A stretch of DNA of 64,000 bases from Mesorhizobium sp. J8 (GCF_016591715.1 NZ_AP024109.1:4650001-4714000); one strand, 5' to 3'; numbered from the stretch's first letter, positions 37,233 to 46,407 are shown. Made by a program: numbers and translations. Notes: generated from the letters alone by a model not told the origin.

Positions 37233-38327
37233 TTAACCCCGCTTGCCGCTGGCGGCCTTGGCCAGGCGCACGATCCTCGACCCGCCGCGCGAGGCGACGA
37301 GCAGGTCGTCGTCAACCTCGCAGGCGCTGATCGTGCCGTGCACCGTGCCGTCGGCGCGCGAATGGAAGCTCGACAGCGGCTTCATGTTCTGGTCGCAATG
37401 GACCACCAGCCCGTAGGACCGGGTGACCGCGTAGGGCTTCAGCACGTTCATCTGCTTCAGTTGGCTGCCCTGCATCGGCTCGCGGTAGTCGCGCCATGAG
37501 CCGAGCGACGGCGCCATCCAGTAGGCTTCCGGGATCTCCGCCAGCATGCGCTTGCGATAGGTCTCCTCGCGCAGGATGAACTCCACCAGCTGGTTGCGCA
37601 CCGAATAGAAGGTCAGCCAGTAGCCGGCGTTGAAGGCGGGCGCGATCCGCGCCGGGTAGGCCGGCAGATGTTCCAGCACCGGCACCGGCGCCTTGCTGGC
37701 GAGGTCGATCGCCAGCACGCGATGGCGCCAGGCCTCGGTGACGTAGACGCGGTTGGAGCCGGTGGTGGCGATGCCGGCGGGCCAGGCGAGACCTTCGCGG
37801 ATCAGTTCCAGCCGGCCGCTTTTCAGGTCGAGGCGCCACAGCGAGCCGGAAGCATTCTTCTGCATCAGGTCGCGGCGCCAGCCGCTCGCCGGCAGCGAGG
37901 CCGAGCCGTTGGCCACCAGCAGCGTGTTGCTGTCGAGGAAAGTGAGCGCGGTGACGCAGGAGAGCCTGCGGGCCTCGTCCCCCGTCGCCTCGCGCCCGTC
38001 ATGCAAGCCGCCTCGCATGATGACGCCCTTGCCTTCGATGGCCAGAGCGGTCATGCCGCGGGCATGGGCGAGCGCGGTGATCTCGCCAGGAAATTCCTGC
38101 AGGAGTTCGGCCTTGCCGTCGGCATCGAACCGCAGCAGCCGGTTCGCGCTGCTCGCCAGCATGCCCTTTTCGGTCCGGACCAGATTGTCGGCGTCGGCGA
38201 GGCTGGCGAAGGTTTCCGCCTCCTCGAGGTCCTGGTTGGGCAGCAGCGGCCCGTCGAGCGTCGGCACGGTCACCGCCCAGTCGCCGCGGCCGAGGAAGCG
38301 GTCGAAAAGCCGGCTCATGGCGCTCAT
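37233..38327 (-). CDS. Strictosidine-synthase / SMP-30-like beta-propeller protein, metal site apparently degenerate
   Basis: 364 residues if started at ATG 38327, whose ATGA overlaps the stop of the upstream fusion gene; ATG 38318 is the alternative. No signal peptide is visible, so it should be cytoplasmic. It aligns with the propeller half of the upstream fusion protein, but where that has FPNG and YPDN this one has WPAG and YPAR, so the asparagine and aspartate expected to bind calcium are gone. It may be a non-catalytic partner, a sensor or a changed-specificity lactonase. Coupled to the fusion gene and to the ATPase gene. Confidence 0.72.
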   Translation of the reverse strand: MSAMSRLFDRFLGRGDWAVTVPTLDGPLLPNQDLEEAETFASLADADNLVRTEKGMLASSANRLLRFDADGKAELLQEFPGEITALAHARGMTALAIEGKGVIMRGGLHDGREATGDEARRLSCVTALTFLDSNTLLVANGSASLPASGWRRDLMQKNASGSLWRLDLKSGRLELIREGLAWPAGIATTGSNRVYVTEAWRHRVLAIDLASKAPVPVLEHLPAYPARIAPAFNAGYWLTFYSVRNQLVEFILREETYRKRMLAEIPEAYWMAPSLGSWRDYREPMQGSQLKQMNVLKPYAVTRSYGLVVHCDQNMKPLSSFHSRADGTVHGTISACEVDDDLLVASRGGSRIVRLAKAASGKRG

Positions 38328-40441
38328 GCCTTTTTGCCCCAGTAGGAATCCGAGCTGAACCAGTTGGGATCGGCGCCTTTCAGCGGCAGGGTTCCCATGC
38401 GGTTGTTGAAGATGCCGCAGAGATAGAGGATGCCCTTGTGCTCGCGCATCGAGGTGATCATCGGGTGCTTCTCGCCGGCCTGGTCCCACAGGCTCTCGAG
38501 GATCTGGCCCTTCTCGTCGAAGCGCAGCACGCAGCCGGTGTTGAGGTTGGGCATCAGCCAGGCGTCCTCCGACACGCGCCGCGCCATGCGGCGGCGGAAG
38601 CCCGGCATTTCCAGCGATAGGTCGAGCGCCGGCGTGCGCATGCCCATCAGCGCCAGCCAGTAGGTGCCGTCGGAGGCGCGGTTGATGTTGTCGGGATAGC
38701 CGGGCAGCCCCTCGATGACCCGCTCCACCTTGCCCTTCTTCGGCCCGTCGAAATAGTAGCGGCTGATACGGCAGGCCCAGCTCTCCGCGAACAGCACCGA
38801 CTGGCCGTCGAAGGCCGTGCAGATGCCATTCGGGAACACGAGGTTCGACAGCAGCGTGCGGGTCGAGCCGGTTTTCGGATCGTGGACGATAATGCGCCCA
38901 TTGCCGCGGCTCTCCAGCGCGTCCGCGTACCAGTCGTGCATCTCGAAACGCACCGTGGCCTCGGAAAAGACGATGCGGCCGTCGGGCAGGATGTCGCAGT
39001 CGTCGGCGAGCTTCATGGTCGAGTCGTCGACGACCGATGTCAGCGAGCGGTTGGTCTCGGCGGTGAGCAGCTTCACCTCGCCCGCCGGCGAGACCTGATA
39101 GAGGCCCATGCCGGCGACGCAGATGACCAGATTGTCGTCACGGTCGAAGGCCATGCCGAGCGGCGAGCCGCCGATATGGGCGAACACTTCGCTTTCCGTG
39201 TAGTGCGGCGGCTGGAAGCGCAATATGTCGCCCTGCCGGCTGCCGGTATAGAGCCGGTCCTGCCGGTCGAAGATCACGTCCTCGGCGCCGTCGAGGAAGC
39301 CGAGGCCGATGACGCCGACATCCTTCAGCCGGTCGTTCACCGCCATCGGCGCGCCGGGCGCGGTCGAGATCGACTGCGGCATCTTGGCGAAGGTCGGCGA
39401 GATATAGACGCTGCGCAGGATCTTGTGGCGGTTCTTCACCCAGCGCACGTCGAGAAGCACGGACAACAGCAGCACGAGGCCGAGGATCAGATAGTTGACC
39501 GGGCCGGGCACGGCGAGCGCAAGCAGGCTGTTCGACAGCACGAGCACGAAGAGCGTGCCCATCAGCGCCTTGGCGACCGAACCGCGGCCGCCGCCGAGCG
39601 AGATGCCGCCGAGCACGGTGGCGGTCAGCACCTGCAATTCGAGCCCGGTGCCGATGTCGGAGGCGGCGCTGCCGATGCGGGCCGAAAAGAAGAAGCCGGA
39701 GAGCGCGACCAGCACCGAACAGAGCACGTAGGCGCTGAACAAGGTGAAGCGCACATTGATGCCGGCATTGTAGGCGGAGCGGCGCGCGCCGCCGACCGCG
39801 AACAGCCGCCAGCCATAGCGGGCGCGCGACAGCACCAGGTGGATCACGATCGCAATGACCACGAAGACCGCGAAAGAGGTCGGTACGCCCCAGACCGTTC
39901 CGAAACCGAGAAAATCATAGGTCGGCGAATCCGGGCCGCTGGTCACGATCGCCGTCGAGACATGCGGGAAGACGATGTCGAAGGTGGACCGGTAGATGAT
40001 GAGCGTGACGAGCGTGGTGAGGAACGCCCGCATGCGCAGGAAGCCGACCAGGAAGCCGTTGATGGCGCCGCAGACGACGCCGAGACCCAGGCACGCCAGC
40101 AGGCCGGTTCCGAAGCTCCACTGCTCGACATTCATGCCGTAGAGCGTGACGAGCACCGCCAGCGCGAAGGTCGAGCCGACGGAGAGATCGATGCCGCCAG
40201 ACACCATCACGATGGTCATGCCGAGCACGACCAGGCCGAGCTCGGCGGTCTGACCGCTGAGATTGGTCAGCGTCGTCACGTCGAAGAAGCCCGGCACGAT
40301 CGAACCGAAGATCGCGCACAGGATCACCAGCGCGGTGAAGGGGATGACGCTGTCGATCCATTTCTTGGCCAGGATCTCCCCGACCACGTGGTCGGGGAGC
40401 AGACGGTAGCGCCAGCGCACAAGGCTTTCGGCCATGCTCAT
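38324..40441 (-). CDS. Fusion of ribose-type ABC permease with a strictosidine-synthase/SMP-30-like beta-propeller
   Basis: 705 residues in one uninterrupted frame. Residues 1-335 are a complete BPD_transp_2 permease with SGGIDLSVGS at 81-90 and a last membrane segment at 316-332. Residues 333-343 (RWVKNRHKILR) are strongly basic, which by the positive-inside rule places the following part in the cytoplasm. Residues 375-705 are a six-bladed propeller with likely metal ligands E387 (DGAED), N538 (FPNG) and D584/N585 (YPDN). Propellers of this type hydrolyse lactones or related esters. The design suggests that imported material is met by a lactonase at the channel exit. Confidence 0.85.
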   Translation of the reverse strand: MSMAESLVRWRYRLLPDHVVGEILAKKWIDSVIPFTALVILCAIFGSIVPGFFDVTTLTNLSGQTAELGLVVLGMTIVMVSGGIDLSVGSTFALAVLVTLYGMNVEQWSFGTGLLACLGLGVVCGAINGFLVGFLRMRAFLTTLVTLIIYRSTFDIVFPHVSTAIVTSGPDSPTYDFLGFGTVWGVPTSFAVFVVIAIVIHLVLSRARYGWRLFAVGGARRSAYNAGINVRFTLFSAYVLCSVLVALSGFFFSARIGSAASDIGTGLELQVLTATVLGGISLGGGRGSVAKALMGTLFVLVLSNSLLALAVPGPVNYLILGLVLLLSVLLDVRWVKNRHKILRSVYISPTFAKMPQSISTAPGAPMAVNDRLKDVGVIGLGFLDGAEDVIFDRQDRLYTGSRQGDILRFQPPHYTESEVFAHIGGSPLGMAFDRDDNLVICVAGMGLYQVSPAGEVKLLTAETNRSLTSVVDDSTMKLADDCDILPDGRIVFSEATVRFEMHDWYADALESRGNGRIIVHDPKTGSTRTLLSNLVFPNGICTAFDGQSVLFAESWACRISRYYFDGPKKGKVERVIEGLPGYPDNINRASDGTYWLALMGMRTPALDLSLEMPGFRRRMARRVSEDAWLMPNLNTGCVLRFDEKGQILESLWDQAGEKHPMITSMREHKGILYLCGIFNNRMGTLPLKGADPNWFSSDSYWGKKA

Positions 40442-40453
40442 CGGAAAGTCCGT

Positions 40454-41470
40454 TTACTTGATGTCTTCGGGCTTCCAGCAGTTCCGGCCGGTCGCGTTGG
40501 TCTTGTCGACGCGGGTGATCGGGCCGAAGAAGATGGTCTTCTCGCTGCCGGCCTTGCGATCAGGGTGCTGCAGCAGCTCGGAGATCTGCTGCGCGGCGAT
40601 TTCGCCCTGGATCGGCGCGTTGAAGTTGAAGATGACGTCGAGCAGCCCGTTCTTGATGCTCTCGCAGCCCGTCGCTGCGCCCGCGCCATTGGTGACGATG
40701 GTGACCTGGTCCTGCTTGCCGGCAGCCGCTACAGCCGCGCCCGCGCCGACTTCGGCATTGTCCCAGATGCCCATGATGCCGCAGAGATCGGGATGCTGCT
40801 GCAGCACCGTCTCGGTGATCTGGCGGGCTTTTTCGCTGATGTAGTCGGCCGGCTGGTCGGAGACGAGCTGCAGCTCTGGATTGGCCTTCAGCACCTCGTC
40901 GATGCCGGTGCGCATATAGATGTTGGCGGCGCCCGTCTGGACCCCGGCAAGCCACACCACCTTGTGCGAGACGGCGTTCGGCCCGGTGCAATGCTTGGCC
41001 AGTTCGCCCATCTCCAGGCGGCCCATCTCGATCCAGTCATTGCCGACATAGGAGTCGGTCTGGGTCGCCGATTGCATGTTGACCTGCAGCACCTTGATGC
41101 CCGCGGCCTGCGCCTGCTTCAACAGGCGCGCATAGGTCTGCACGTCCGGGTTCTGCACGATGATCAGGTCGGGCTTCTCGGCGATCGCGCCCTGCATGGC
41201 GCGGATGCCGGCATTGGTGTCGCCGTTGGGATCGCGCACCTCGAGGCTGAAGCCGTAGCGGGCGGCATGGCGCTGCCACACCATCACCCAGGCCTGGTTG
41301 AGGTCCATGCCCTGCGAGATCGGCACGAAGATGACCTTCTTGCCCTTGAGCGATTCCAGATAGGGCGCGCGGCCGACCTGGTCGGTCTCCTGCGCGCCTG
41401 CGGCCTGCGCGGCGCCCAGAAGCGCGAGCGCGGTCATGCCCGCCAACAGACATTTATTGAATAGCTTCAT
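40454..41470 (-). CDS. Ribose-type ABC transporter periplasmic binding protein
   Basis: 338 residues from ATG 41470, preceded by GGGAGGAAA. A signal peptide is visible (MKLFNKCLLAGMTALALLGA, cleavage near AGA-Q). It is a Peripla_BP_4 receptor with VIFVPISQGMDLNQAW and QNPDVQTYARLLKQAQAAGI. It has four or more cysteines, unusual for this family: C155 region in AKHCTG, DLCGIMG, TGCESI and RNCWKP, so disulfides are possible in the periplasm. It lies between the two permease genes and should define the ligand of the importer. The ligand is unknown. Confidence 0.87.
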   Translation of the reverse strand: MKLFNKCLLAGMTALALLGAAQAAGAQETDQVGRAPYLESLKGKKVIFVPISQGMDLNQAWVMVWQRHAARYGFSLEVRDPNGDTNAGIRAMQGAIAEKPDLIIVQNPDVQTYARLLKQAQAAGIKVLQVNMQSATQTDSYVGNDWIEMGRLEMGELAKHCTGPNAVSHKVVWLAGVQTGAANIYMRTGIDEVLKANPELQLVSDQPADYISEKARQITETVLQQHPDLCGIMGIWDNAEVGAGAAVAAAGKQDQVTIVTNGAGAATGCESIKNGLLDVIFNFNAPIQGEIAAQQISELLQHPDRKAGSEKTIFFGPITRVDKTNATGRNCWKPEDIK

Positions 41471-41507
41471 AGGTTTCCTCCCTGATTTGATGGTTCGAGT
41501 TGTTGTT

Positions 41508-42506
41508 TCAGATGTCGCCGCTCTGCGAGGTCTGCTCGTCACGCGGATTGATGATGGCGTCGATGGCAAGGGCGCCGAGCAGGATCACGCTCTTGATCAG
41601 GTTCTGGCTGGTGTAGGAGAAGTTGAGGATCGTCATGCCGTTGGTCAGGATGCCGACCAGGATCGTGCCGGCGATCACGTTGCGCACGCCGCCCTGCCCG
41701 CCCGACAGGCCGATGCCGCCAAGCACGACAACCAGGAGCACGTCGTAGATCAGGCTCGAATTGTAGAGGCGCGTGTCGATGCCGGTGACCAGCCCGGTCA
41801 TGATGATGCCGGCGGTGAACGCGATCAGCGCGCTGATGACGTATTGCGTCACGATGATCGGGCGCGTCGGCAGTCCGGTGGTGCGGGCCGCGTTCGGATT
41901 GTCGCCCGTTGCGTAGACCAGCCGGCCGAAGCGCGTCTTCCTCAGGAACAGACCCATCATGGCCGCCACCGCTCCGAAGATGACGACGGACATCGGTACG
42001 CCGAGCACGCTGCCATTGCCGACGAATTTCAGCCACGCGATGTCCGGCGGGGCATAGAGCACGTCCGAGGCGAAGACGATGCGCCCCGAGCCGTAGACCG
42101 ACGAGGCGATGGCCAAGGTGGCGAAGATCGGCGGGACTTCCGCGACCGCCACCATGACGCCGGTGAACAGGCCGATGGCCGCGACCAGGATGGCGCCGCA
42201 GATCACGGCGAGCGTGAAATCGATGCCCCAGGTGGAGACCCAGATGCTGAAGGCGACGCCGACGACCATCACCGCCACCATGGTGAGGTCGATGCCGCGG
42301 CCGACGACGACGAAGCCCATGCCGACGGCAAGCGTACCGAGGATCGACACGTTCTTGAGGATGGCGATGATGTTGCCCTGGCTCAGGAAATTGTTGAGCG
42401 TCGCCGAGAAGACGACGAACAGCACAACCGAGATCGCAACGACGACGACTTCCTGGGACGCCTTGAAGCCAAGGCGCCTGTCGTCCGATTTGCCCGAACC
42501 AGGCAT
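41508..42506 (-). CDS. Ribose-type ABC transporter permease
   Basis: 332 residues with about nine membrane segments and the family motif VVVGRGIDLTMVAVMVVG near residues 65-82. It is the first gene of the minus-strand importer operon. With the permease half of the fusion protein it would form a heterodimeric channel. A GGAGGAGGAAA-type ribosome site precedes it. The divergent 322-base region upstream is shared with a second importer operon. Confidence 0.88.
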   Translation of the reverse strand: MPGSGKSDDRRLGFKASQEVVVVAISVVLFVVFSATLNNFLSQGNIIAILKNVSILGTLAVGMGFVVVGRGIDLTMVAVMVVGVAFSIWVSTWGIDFTLAVICGAILVAAIGLFTGVMVAVAEVPPIFATLAIASSVYGSGRIVFASDVLYAPPDIAWLKFVGNGSVLGVPMSVVIFGAVAAMMGLFLRKTRFGRLVYATGDNPNAARTTGLPTRPIIVTQYVISALIAFTAGIIMTGLVTGIDTRLYNSSLIYDVLLVVVLGGIGLSGGQGGVRNVIAGTILVGILTNGMTILNFSYTSQNLIKSVILLGALAIDAIINPRDEQTSQSGDI

Positions 42507-42828
42507 TTTCCTCCTCCCAGGCAGCCTAGTGGTCGGCGCCTTCCTCGGGTGACCAGCCGCTCCGGAATCCTCCCAAGAAACCCAGCCGTTCGCCTGGTTC
42601 GGACAATTACGGCTGGAGCGTCAGCGGACAATTTCGTTTTTCTGATACGCTGTGCAGTTTGCCTCCGAGACCGAGGATAAGGCAGGTCGCGGTTAGGGGG
42701 TGGCCCCCGGGACCCAAGCGCGCCGCGTGAAGTCCAATATGGACCATTTATTCACGATCCCGGGCGAACTTGTCGTTTAAGCCTTTTGGCACCGCTCGGA
42801 GGCGCGGTGTTGGGAGGTTTCACGAGCC
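42507..42828. promoter_or_regulatory. Divergent control region between two ABC importer operons
   Basis: 322 bases with no convincing gene. Near the minus-strand operon are two GGACAATT half-like repeats, at about 42600-42607 and 42627-42634. Near the plus-strand operon is the palindrome GTCCAATATGGAC at 42732-42744, framed by CGTGAA (42726-42731) and its complement TTCACG (42751-42756). The two halves probably serve the two operons separately. Confidence 0.55.
42732..42744. promoter_or_regulatory. Operator candidate 1, GTCCA-N3-TGGAC
   Basis: GTCCAATATGGAC lies 84 bases before the start of the importer ATPase gene at 42829. The same 13-base pattern with one varying base occurs at 51812-51824 and 54245-54257, each in the upstream region of a gene unit in this cluster. 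Three copies in non-coding DNA within 12 kb are best explained as binding sites of one regulator. Confidence 0.65.
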
Positions 42829-44331
42829 ATGAAAGCCGTTCTGACGGTCACGAATCTGCGCAAGTCGTTCGGCGGGGTCCATGCGCTGAAGGGCATCGAC
42901 TTCGATCTTCATGCCGGTGAGATCCATGCGCTTTGCGGCGAGAACGGCGCCGGCAAAAGCACGCTGGTCCGTATCATCGCCGGCCTCATGCCTGCGGACG
43001 AAGGCGAAGTCCGCGTCGATGGACAGCTTCTGCGGCCCGGCGAGCTCACCAATCCGAAACTTGTTTCCGTCGTCTATCAGGAACTATCGATCATTCCGCA
43101 TCTGTCCGTGCTGGACAATGTGCTTCTTGGCGACCCCGACATCTCCCAGCTTTATATCCGCGGGCGCTACAAGGCGCGTGCACGCGAGACTCTGGACCAG
43201 CTTGGCCTGTCCGATGTGCCGCTCAACGTCGAGGCCGGCAGGTTGTCGATCGCCGAGCAGCAGCTTCTCGAAATCTGCCGGGCCGTGATGCGCGGCGCGC
43301 GCGTGCTGATCCTCGACGAACCGACCGCGAGCCTTTCCGACGCCGAGATCCAGCGGGTTTTCGCGACGGTGCGCTGGCTGCGCGCCAAGGGAACCGCCGT
43401 GGTCTATATCAGCCATCGCCTGCCGGAGATTTTCGCGCTCACCGATCGCACGACCGTGTTCCGCAACGGACAGCGCATCCTGACCAAACCGACCGCGCAA
43501 TGGACCAATGACGAGCTCGTCGCCGAGATGATCGGCCGCGAGGTGACCTCGGCGCATGCCACGCGCGACCGGGCGGGGCCTGGGGCTGCGACGGTGATCG
43601 AGCTTGCGGGGCTCGGCGTCGCGGGGAAATACCGTCCCGTCGATCTCGCCTTCCGCGCCGGCGAGATAGTCGGCATCATCGGCCAGCTCGGCTCCGGCGC
43701 CAATGCACTGGTCGAAACGCTGGCTGGCCTGGAGCGGCATTATGCCGGCACGATCAGGGTCGGCGGTTCTGTGGTCGAAGTCACCTCGATCGCCGCTGCG
43801 AGCCGCGCTGGGATCGCCTATGTCTCGGAAGACCGGGGCGGCAAGAGCCTCTTCCTCGGAGCCCCCATCGAGGTCAACCTCACCGCCGCGATCCTCGACC
43901 GCCTCAACCGCTTCGGCGTGCTGACGCTAGCCGATGCGCGCAAGCAGGCGAGCGACCTTGCCCGCCGGTTCCAAATCGACGTCCGCCGGTTGCCGGCCGC
44001 CGCATCGACGCTCTCCGGCGGCAACCAGCAGAAGGTGGCGATCGCCAAGTCCGTCGCGCTCTCACCCAGGATCCTGGTGCTCAACGAGCCGACCCGCGGC
44101 GTCGATGTCGGCGCGCGCACCGAGATCTACCGCGAAATCCAGGCGCTTGCCCGCGAGGGTCTGGTCGTCCTCTTCTTCTCGACCGATCTGGAGGAAATCC
44201 GGGAGCTCTCGCAACGCGTCATCACGGTCTTCCGCGGTGAGATCGTCCGCGACCTGCCGGTCGAGGAGACGACCATGGATTCCATCCTGGGCGACGTGGT
44301 GCGTGGCCGGGCTATGGGGAGAGCGGCATGA
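42829..44331 (+). CDS. Ribose-type ABC transporter ATP-binding protein, two domains
   Basis: 500 residues, RbsA-like. First ATPase domain: GENGAGKSTLVRIIAG near residue 38, LSIAEQQLLEICRAV near 141 and VLILDEPTAS near 160. Second domain: variant Walker A GQLGSGANALVETLAG near 284 and LSGGNQQKVAIAKSVA near 393. It starts the plus-strand importer and catabolic operon and overlaps the next permease gene by four bases. A palindromic operator lies 84 bases upstream. Confidence 0.9.
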   Translation: MKAVLTVTNLRKSFGGVHALKGIDFDLHAGEIHALCGENGAGKSTLVRIIAGLMPADEGEVRVDGQLLRPGELTNPKLVSVVYQELSIIPHLSVLDNVLLGDPDISQLYIRGRYKARARETLDQLGLSDVPLNVEAGRLSIAEQQLLEICRAVMRGARVLILDEPTASLSDAEIQRVFATVRWLRAKGTAVVYISHRLPEIFALTDRTTVFRNGQRILTKPTAQWTNDELVAEMIGREVTSAHATRDRAGPGAATVIELAGLGVAGKYRPVDLAFRAGEIVGIIGQLGSGANALVETLAGLERHYAGTIRVGGSVVEVTSIAAASRAGIAYVSEDRGGKSLFLGAPIEVNLTAAILDRLNRFGVLTLADARKQASDLARRFQIDVRRLPAAASTLSGGNQQKVAIAKSVALSPRILVLNEPTRGVDVGARTEIYREIQALAREGLVVLFFSTDLEEIRELSQRVITVFRGEIVRDLPVEETTMDSILGDVVRGRAMGRAA

Positions 44332-45332
44332 GCATCAACGGTAACATAAGGAGCGGAGGCAAAGCCTTGGCCGGATTCGATGCCACGGCGCTCGGCGCCA
44401 GCCTGATACGGCCGGAGCGCATCCAGTCCACTGCGGTATGGGCGACAACGGTGCTGTTCGCTTTGTGGGCTTCATTTGCAGTTCCCGGTTTCTCCTCCAG
44501 CGCCAACGTGTCCGCGATCATGTACTCCACGTCCGCGGTGGGCATCGCCGCGGTCGGCATGTCGCTCATCACGCTGTCGGGCAATCTCTTCATGCTGTCG
44601 ATGGGCGCGACGGCCGCCGTCTCCACCATCCTCTTTGCTTCCTTCCTGCATTTCGGCTTGCTCGCGAGCGTGATCCTGGTGGTCCTGATCGGCGGGCTGT
44701 TCGGTCTGGCCCAGGGCATCGCCGTCGGCGTGTTCCGAACCAATCCGATCATCACCACCATAGCCATGGCCTCGATCATCACCGGCGCCGGCTCGTTCTA
44801 TTCCGGCGGCCTGACGGTCGTTGGCCAGGGAGACGCAAGCTGGCTGGGAGTCGGGCGGACCCTCGGCCTCCCCAACCAGATCCTGCTCTTCCTGCTGGCG
44901 GCGATCGTGCTGAGCTTCATCGTCGAACGGACCCGCTTCGGCCGCGAACTGCGCCTCATCGGGTTGAACCCGAAGGCCGCCGGCTTCACCGGCCTTCGCG
45001 TCGGCCGCACTTTGGTGCTCGCCTATTTGTTCGCCGCCATGGCCGCGGCCTTTGCCGGCGCGCTCTATGGTTCGCAGGCCGCCCAGGGCAACCTCAAGCT
45101 CGGCGCGGGGCTGGATTTCGACGCAATCGCCGCGGTGTTGGTCGGCGGCGTGGCGATCAAGGGCGGCCAAGGCCGCGTCCTCGACGCGGCGATCGGCGCT
45201 GTTTTCCTGGCGATGATCTCCAACATCCTTTTGCTCAAGGGCCTGTCGCTGGAAATCCAGCTAATCGTCAAGGGCCTGGTGGTGATCGGCTCGGTCATCC
45301 TCGGCGCGCTGGCGCTCGGTTTCCGGAGGTAA
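44328..45332 (+). CDS. Ribose-type ABC transporter permease
   Basis: 334 residues with eight to ten membrane segments. Family marks are MSLITLSGNLFMLSMGATAA near residue 80 and RTRFGRELRLIGLNPKAAGF near 203. Its ATG overlaps the ATPase stop (ATGA). A hydrophilic stretch of about 35 residues precedes the first membrane segment. It forms a channel with the permease at 45337. Confidence 0.88.
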   Translation: MSINGNIRSGGKALAGFDATALGASLIRPERIQSTAVWATTVLFALWASFAVPGFSSSANVSAIMYSTSAVGIAAVGMSLITLSGNLFMLSMGATAAVSTILFASFLHFGLLASVILVVLIGGLFGLAQGIAVGVFRTNPIITTIAMASIITGAGSFYSGGLTVVGQGDASWLGVGRTLGLPNQILLFLLAAIVLSFIVERTRFGRELRLIGLNPKAAGFTGLRVGRTLVLAYLFAAMAAAFAGALYGSQAAQGNLKLGAGLDFDAIAAVLVGGVAIKGGQGRVLDAAIGAVFLAMISNILLLKGLSLEIQLIVKGLVVIGSVILGALALGFRR

Positions 45333-45336
45333 GACG

Positions 45337-46320
45337 ATGGCTGCGATCCGCAAGTCCAGGACGATCTCCGGCGCGACGCTGCTGCGCCTTGCTCTTCTCG
45401 CCGCCCTCGTCGTCGCCTTCGCGATCTGGAATCCGGCTTTCATCAGCGGCCGCAATCTCTATGCCCTCATGCAGTCCTTCGCGCTGCTCGGCATGGTCGC
45501 GCTTGGCCTGTCCTTGACGATGATTGCCGGCGAGTTCGATCTGAGCGTCGGCTCCATGGTCGCCGTGGGCGGCCTGATCACGCTCGTCGTCGGCGCCGGC
45601 AATCTGGTCCAAGGCATGGCCGCTGCGCTCGCGTTCGCCGTGCTTGTCGGCCTGGTCAACGCGATCGTCATCAGCCGCTTCAAAGTGTCCTCGCTCGTCG
45701 TGTCGGTCGGCTCGATGATGGCCCTCTCCGGCTTCGCTTTCTGGCTCGCCGGCGGCAAGGTCATCAGCACCGACAATTTCGACCTCGGCATGGCGCTGGA
45801 CGATCCGCTGCTGACCGTCCTGTCATGGCGCAGTCTCGTGACGCTCGCCGCCTTCCTGCTCGTCGGCCTGTTCATGCACTACACGCTGATGGGACGCGAC
45901 ATCCGCGTCGTCGGCAGCAAGCCCCAGGTCGCCGCGGCGAGCGGCGCCAGGGTCGGCCGCTCGCTGGTGATCGTCTTCGTGATTTCCGCCGTCACGGCCG
46001 CGCTCGCGGGAAGCCTGCTGTCGATGAGCCTCGCCAGCGCCGCCGCGACAACCGGCAGCACGCTGATGCTGCAGGCCGTCTCGGCCGCGATCGTCGGCGG
46101 CGTCGCGCTGACCGGCGGCTCGGGCACGCCCGCGCATGTGCTGCTTGGATCACTGATCCTGACGGTGATGAACAATGGCCTCAGTCTGATCGGCATGGCG
46201 GCGACGGGGATTCTCTTCGCCAACGGCCTCGTGCTGATGGGGATCGTGCTGCTCGACGGTCAGTTGGGCGCATGGATGAGCGAACGGCTCGCAATGTCGC
46301 GGGCCGCCAATTCCGCCTAG
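45337..46320 (+). CDS. Ribose-type ABC transporter permease
   Basis: 327 residues; ATG after GGAGG four bases downstream of the previous stop. It has about nine membrane segments and the RbsC motif MIAGEFDLSVGSMVAVGGL near residues 62-80. Together with the preceding permease it should make a heterodimeric channel for the importer. Confidence 0.89.
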   Translation: MAAIRKSRTISGATLLRLALLAALVVAFAIWNPAFISGRNLYALMQSFALLGMVALGLSLTMIAGEFDLSVGSMVAVGGLITLVVGAGNLVQGMAAALAFAVLVGLVNAIVISRFKVSSLVVSVGSMMALSGFAFWLAGGKVISTDNFDLGMALDDPLLTVLSWRSLVTLAAFLLVGLFMHYTLMGRDIRVVGSKPQVAAASGARVGRSLVIVFVISAVTAALAGSLLSMSLASAAATTGSTLMLQAVSAAIVGGVALTGGSGTPAHVLLGSLILTVMNNGLSLIGMAATGILFANGLVLMGIVLLDGQLGAWMSERLAMSRAANSA

Positions 46321-46346
46321 CGGAAACAACCGACGGACCCTTGCAA

Positions 46347-46368
46347 CGCCGCCGAGCGATCGGCGGCG
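46347..46368 (+). other. GNRA-capped hairpin before the binding-protein gene
   Basis: A perfect 9-base stem, CGCCGCCGA (46347-46355) with its complement (46360-46368), is closed by the tetraloop GCGA. It sits between permease and binding-protein genes. Such 5' hairpins can protect the abundant receptor mRNA from decay, or mark a processing point. Confidence 0.5.
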
Positions 46369-46407
46369 CGGGGGAACGTGCAACCTTGAAACGGGAGGAG
46401 TAACCAA

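Noticed and set aside
38324..40441. Possibility that the permease-propeller fusion is a frameshift or assembly artefact
   Set aside because: Both halves are full length in one frame, the linker is composed of ordinary residues, and the downstream gene overlaps its stop codon. It remains worth resequencing, but nothing in the sequence suggests an error.
38882..41464. An 860-codon open frame on the plus strand
   Set aside because: It lies opposite the permease-propeller fusion and its receptor. Its sequence is low in hydrophobic order and full of Arg, Asp, Glu and His repeats, typical of an antisense shadow.
42600..42634. GGACAATT repeats as further copies of the GTCCA-N3-TGGAC operator
   Set aside because: They share only GGAC with the palindrome and lack the mirrored half, so they were kept apart from the regulon claim.
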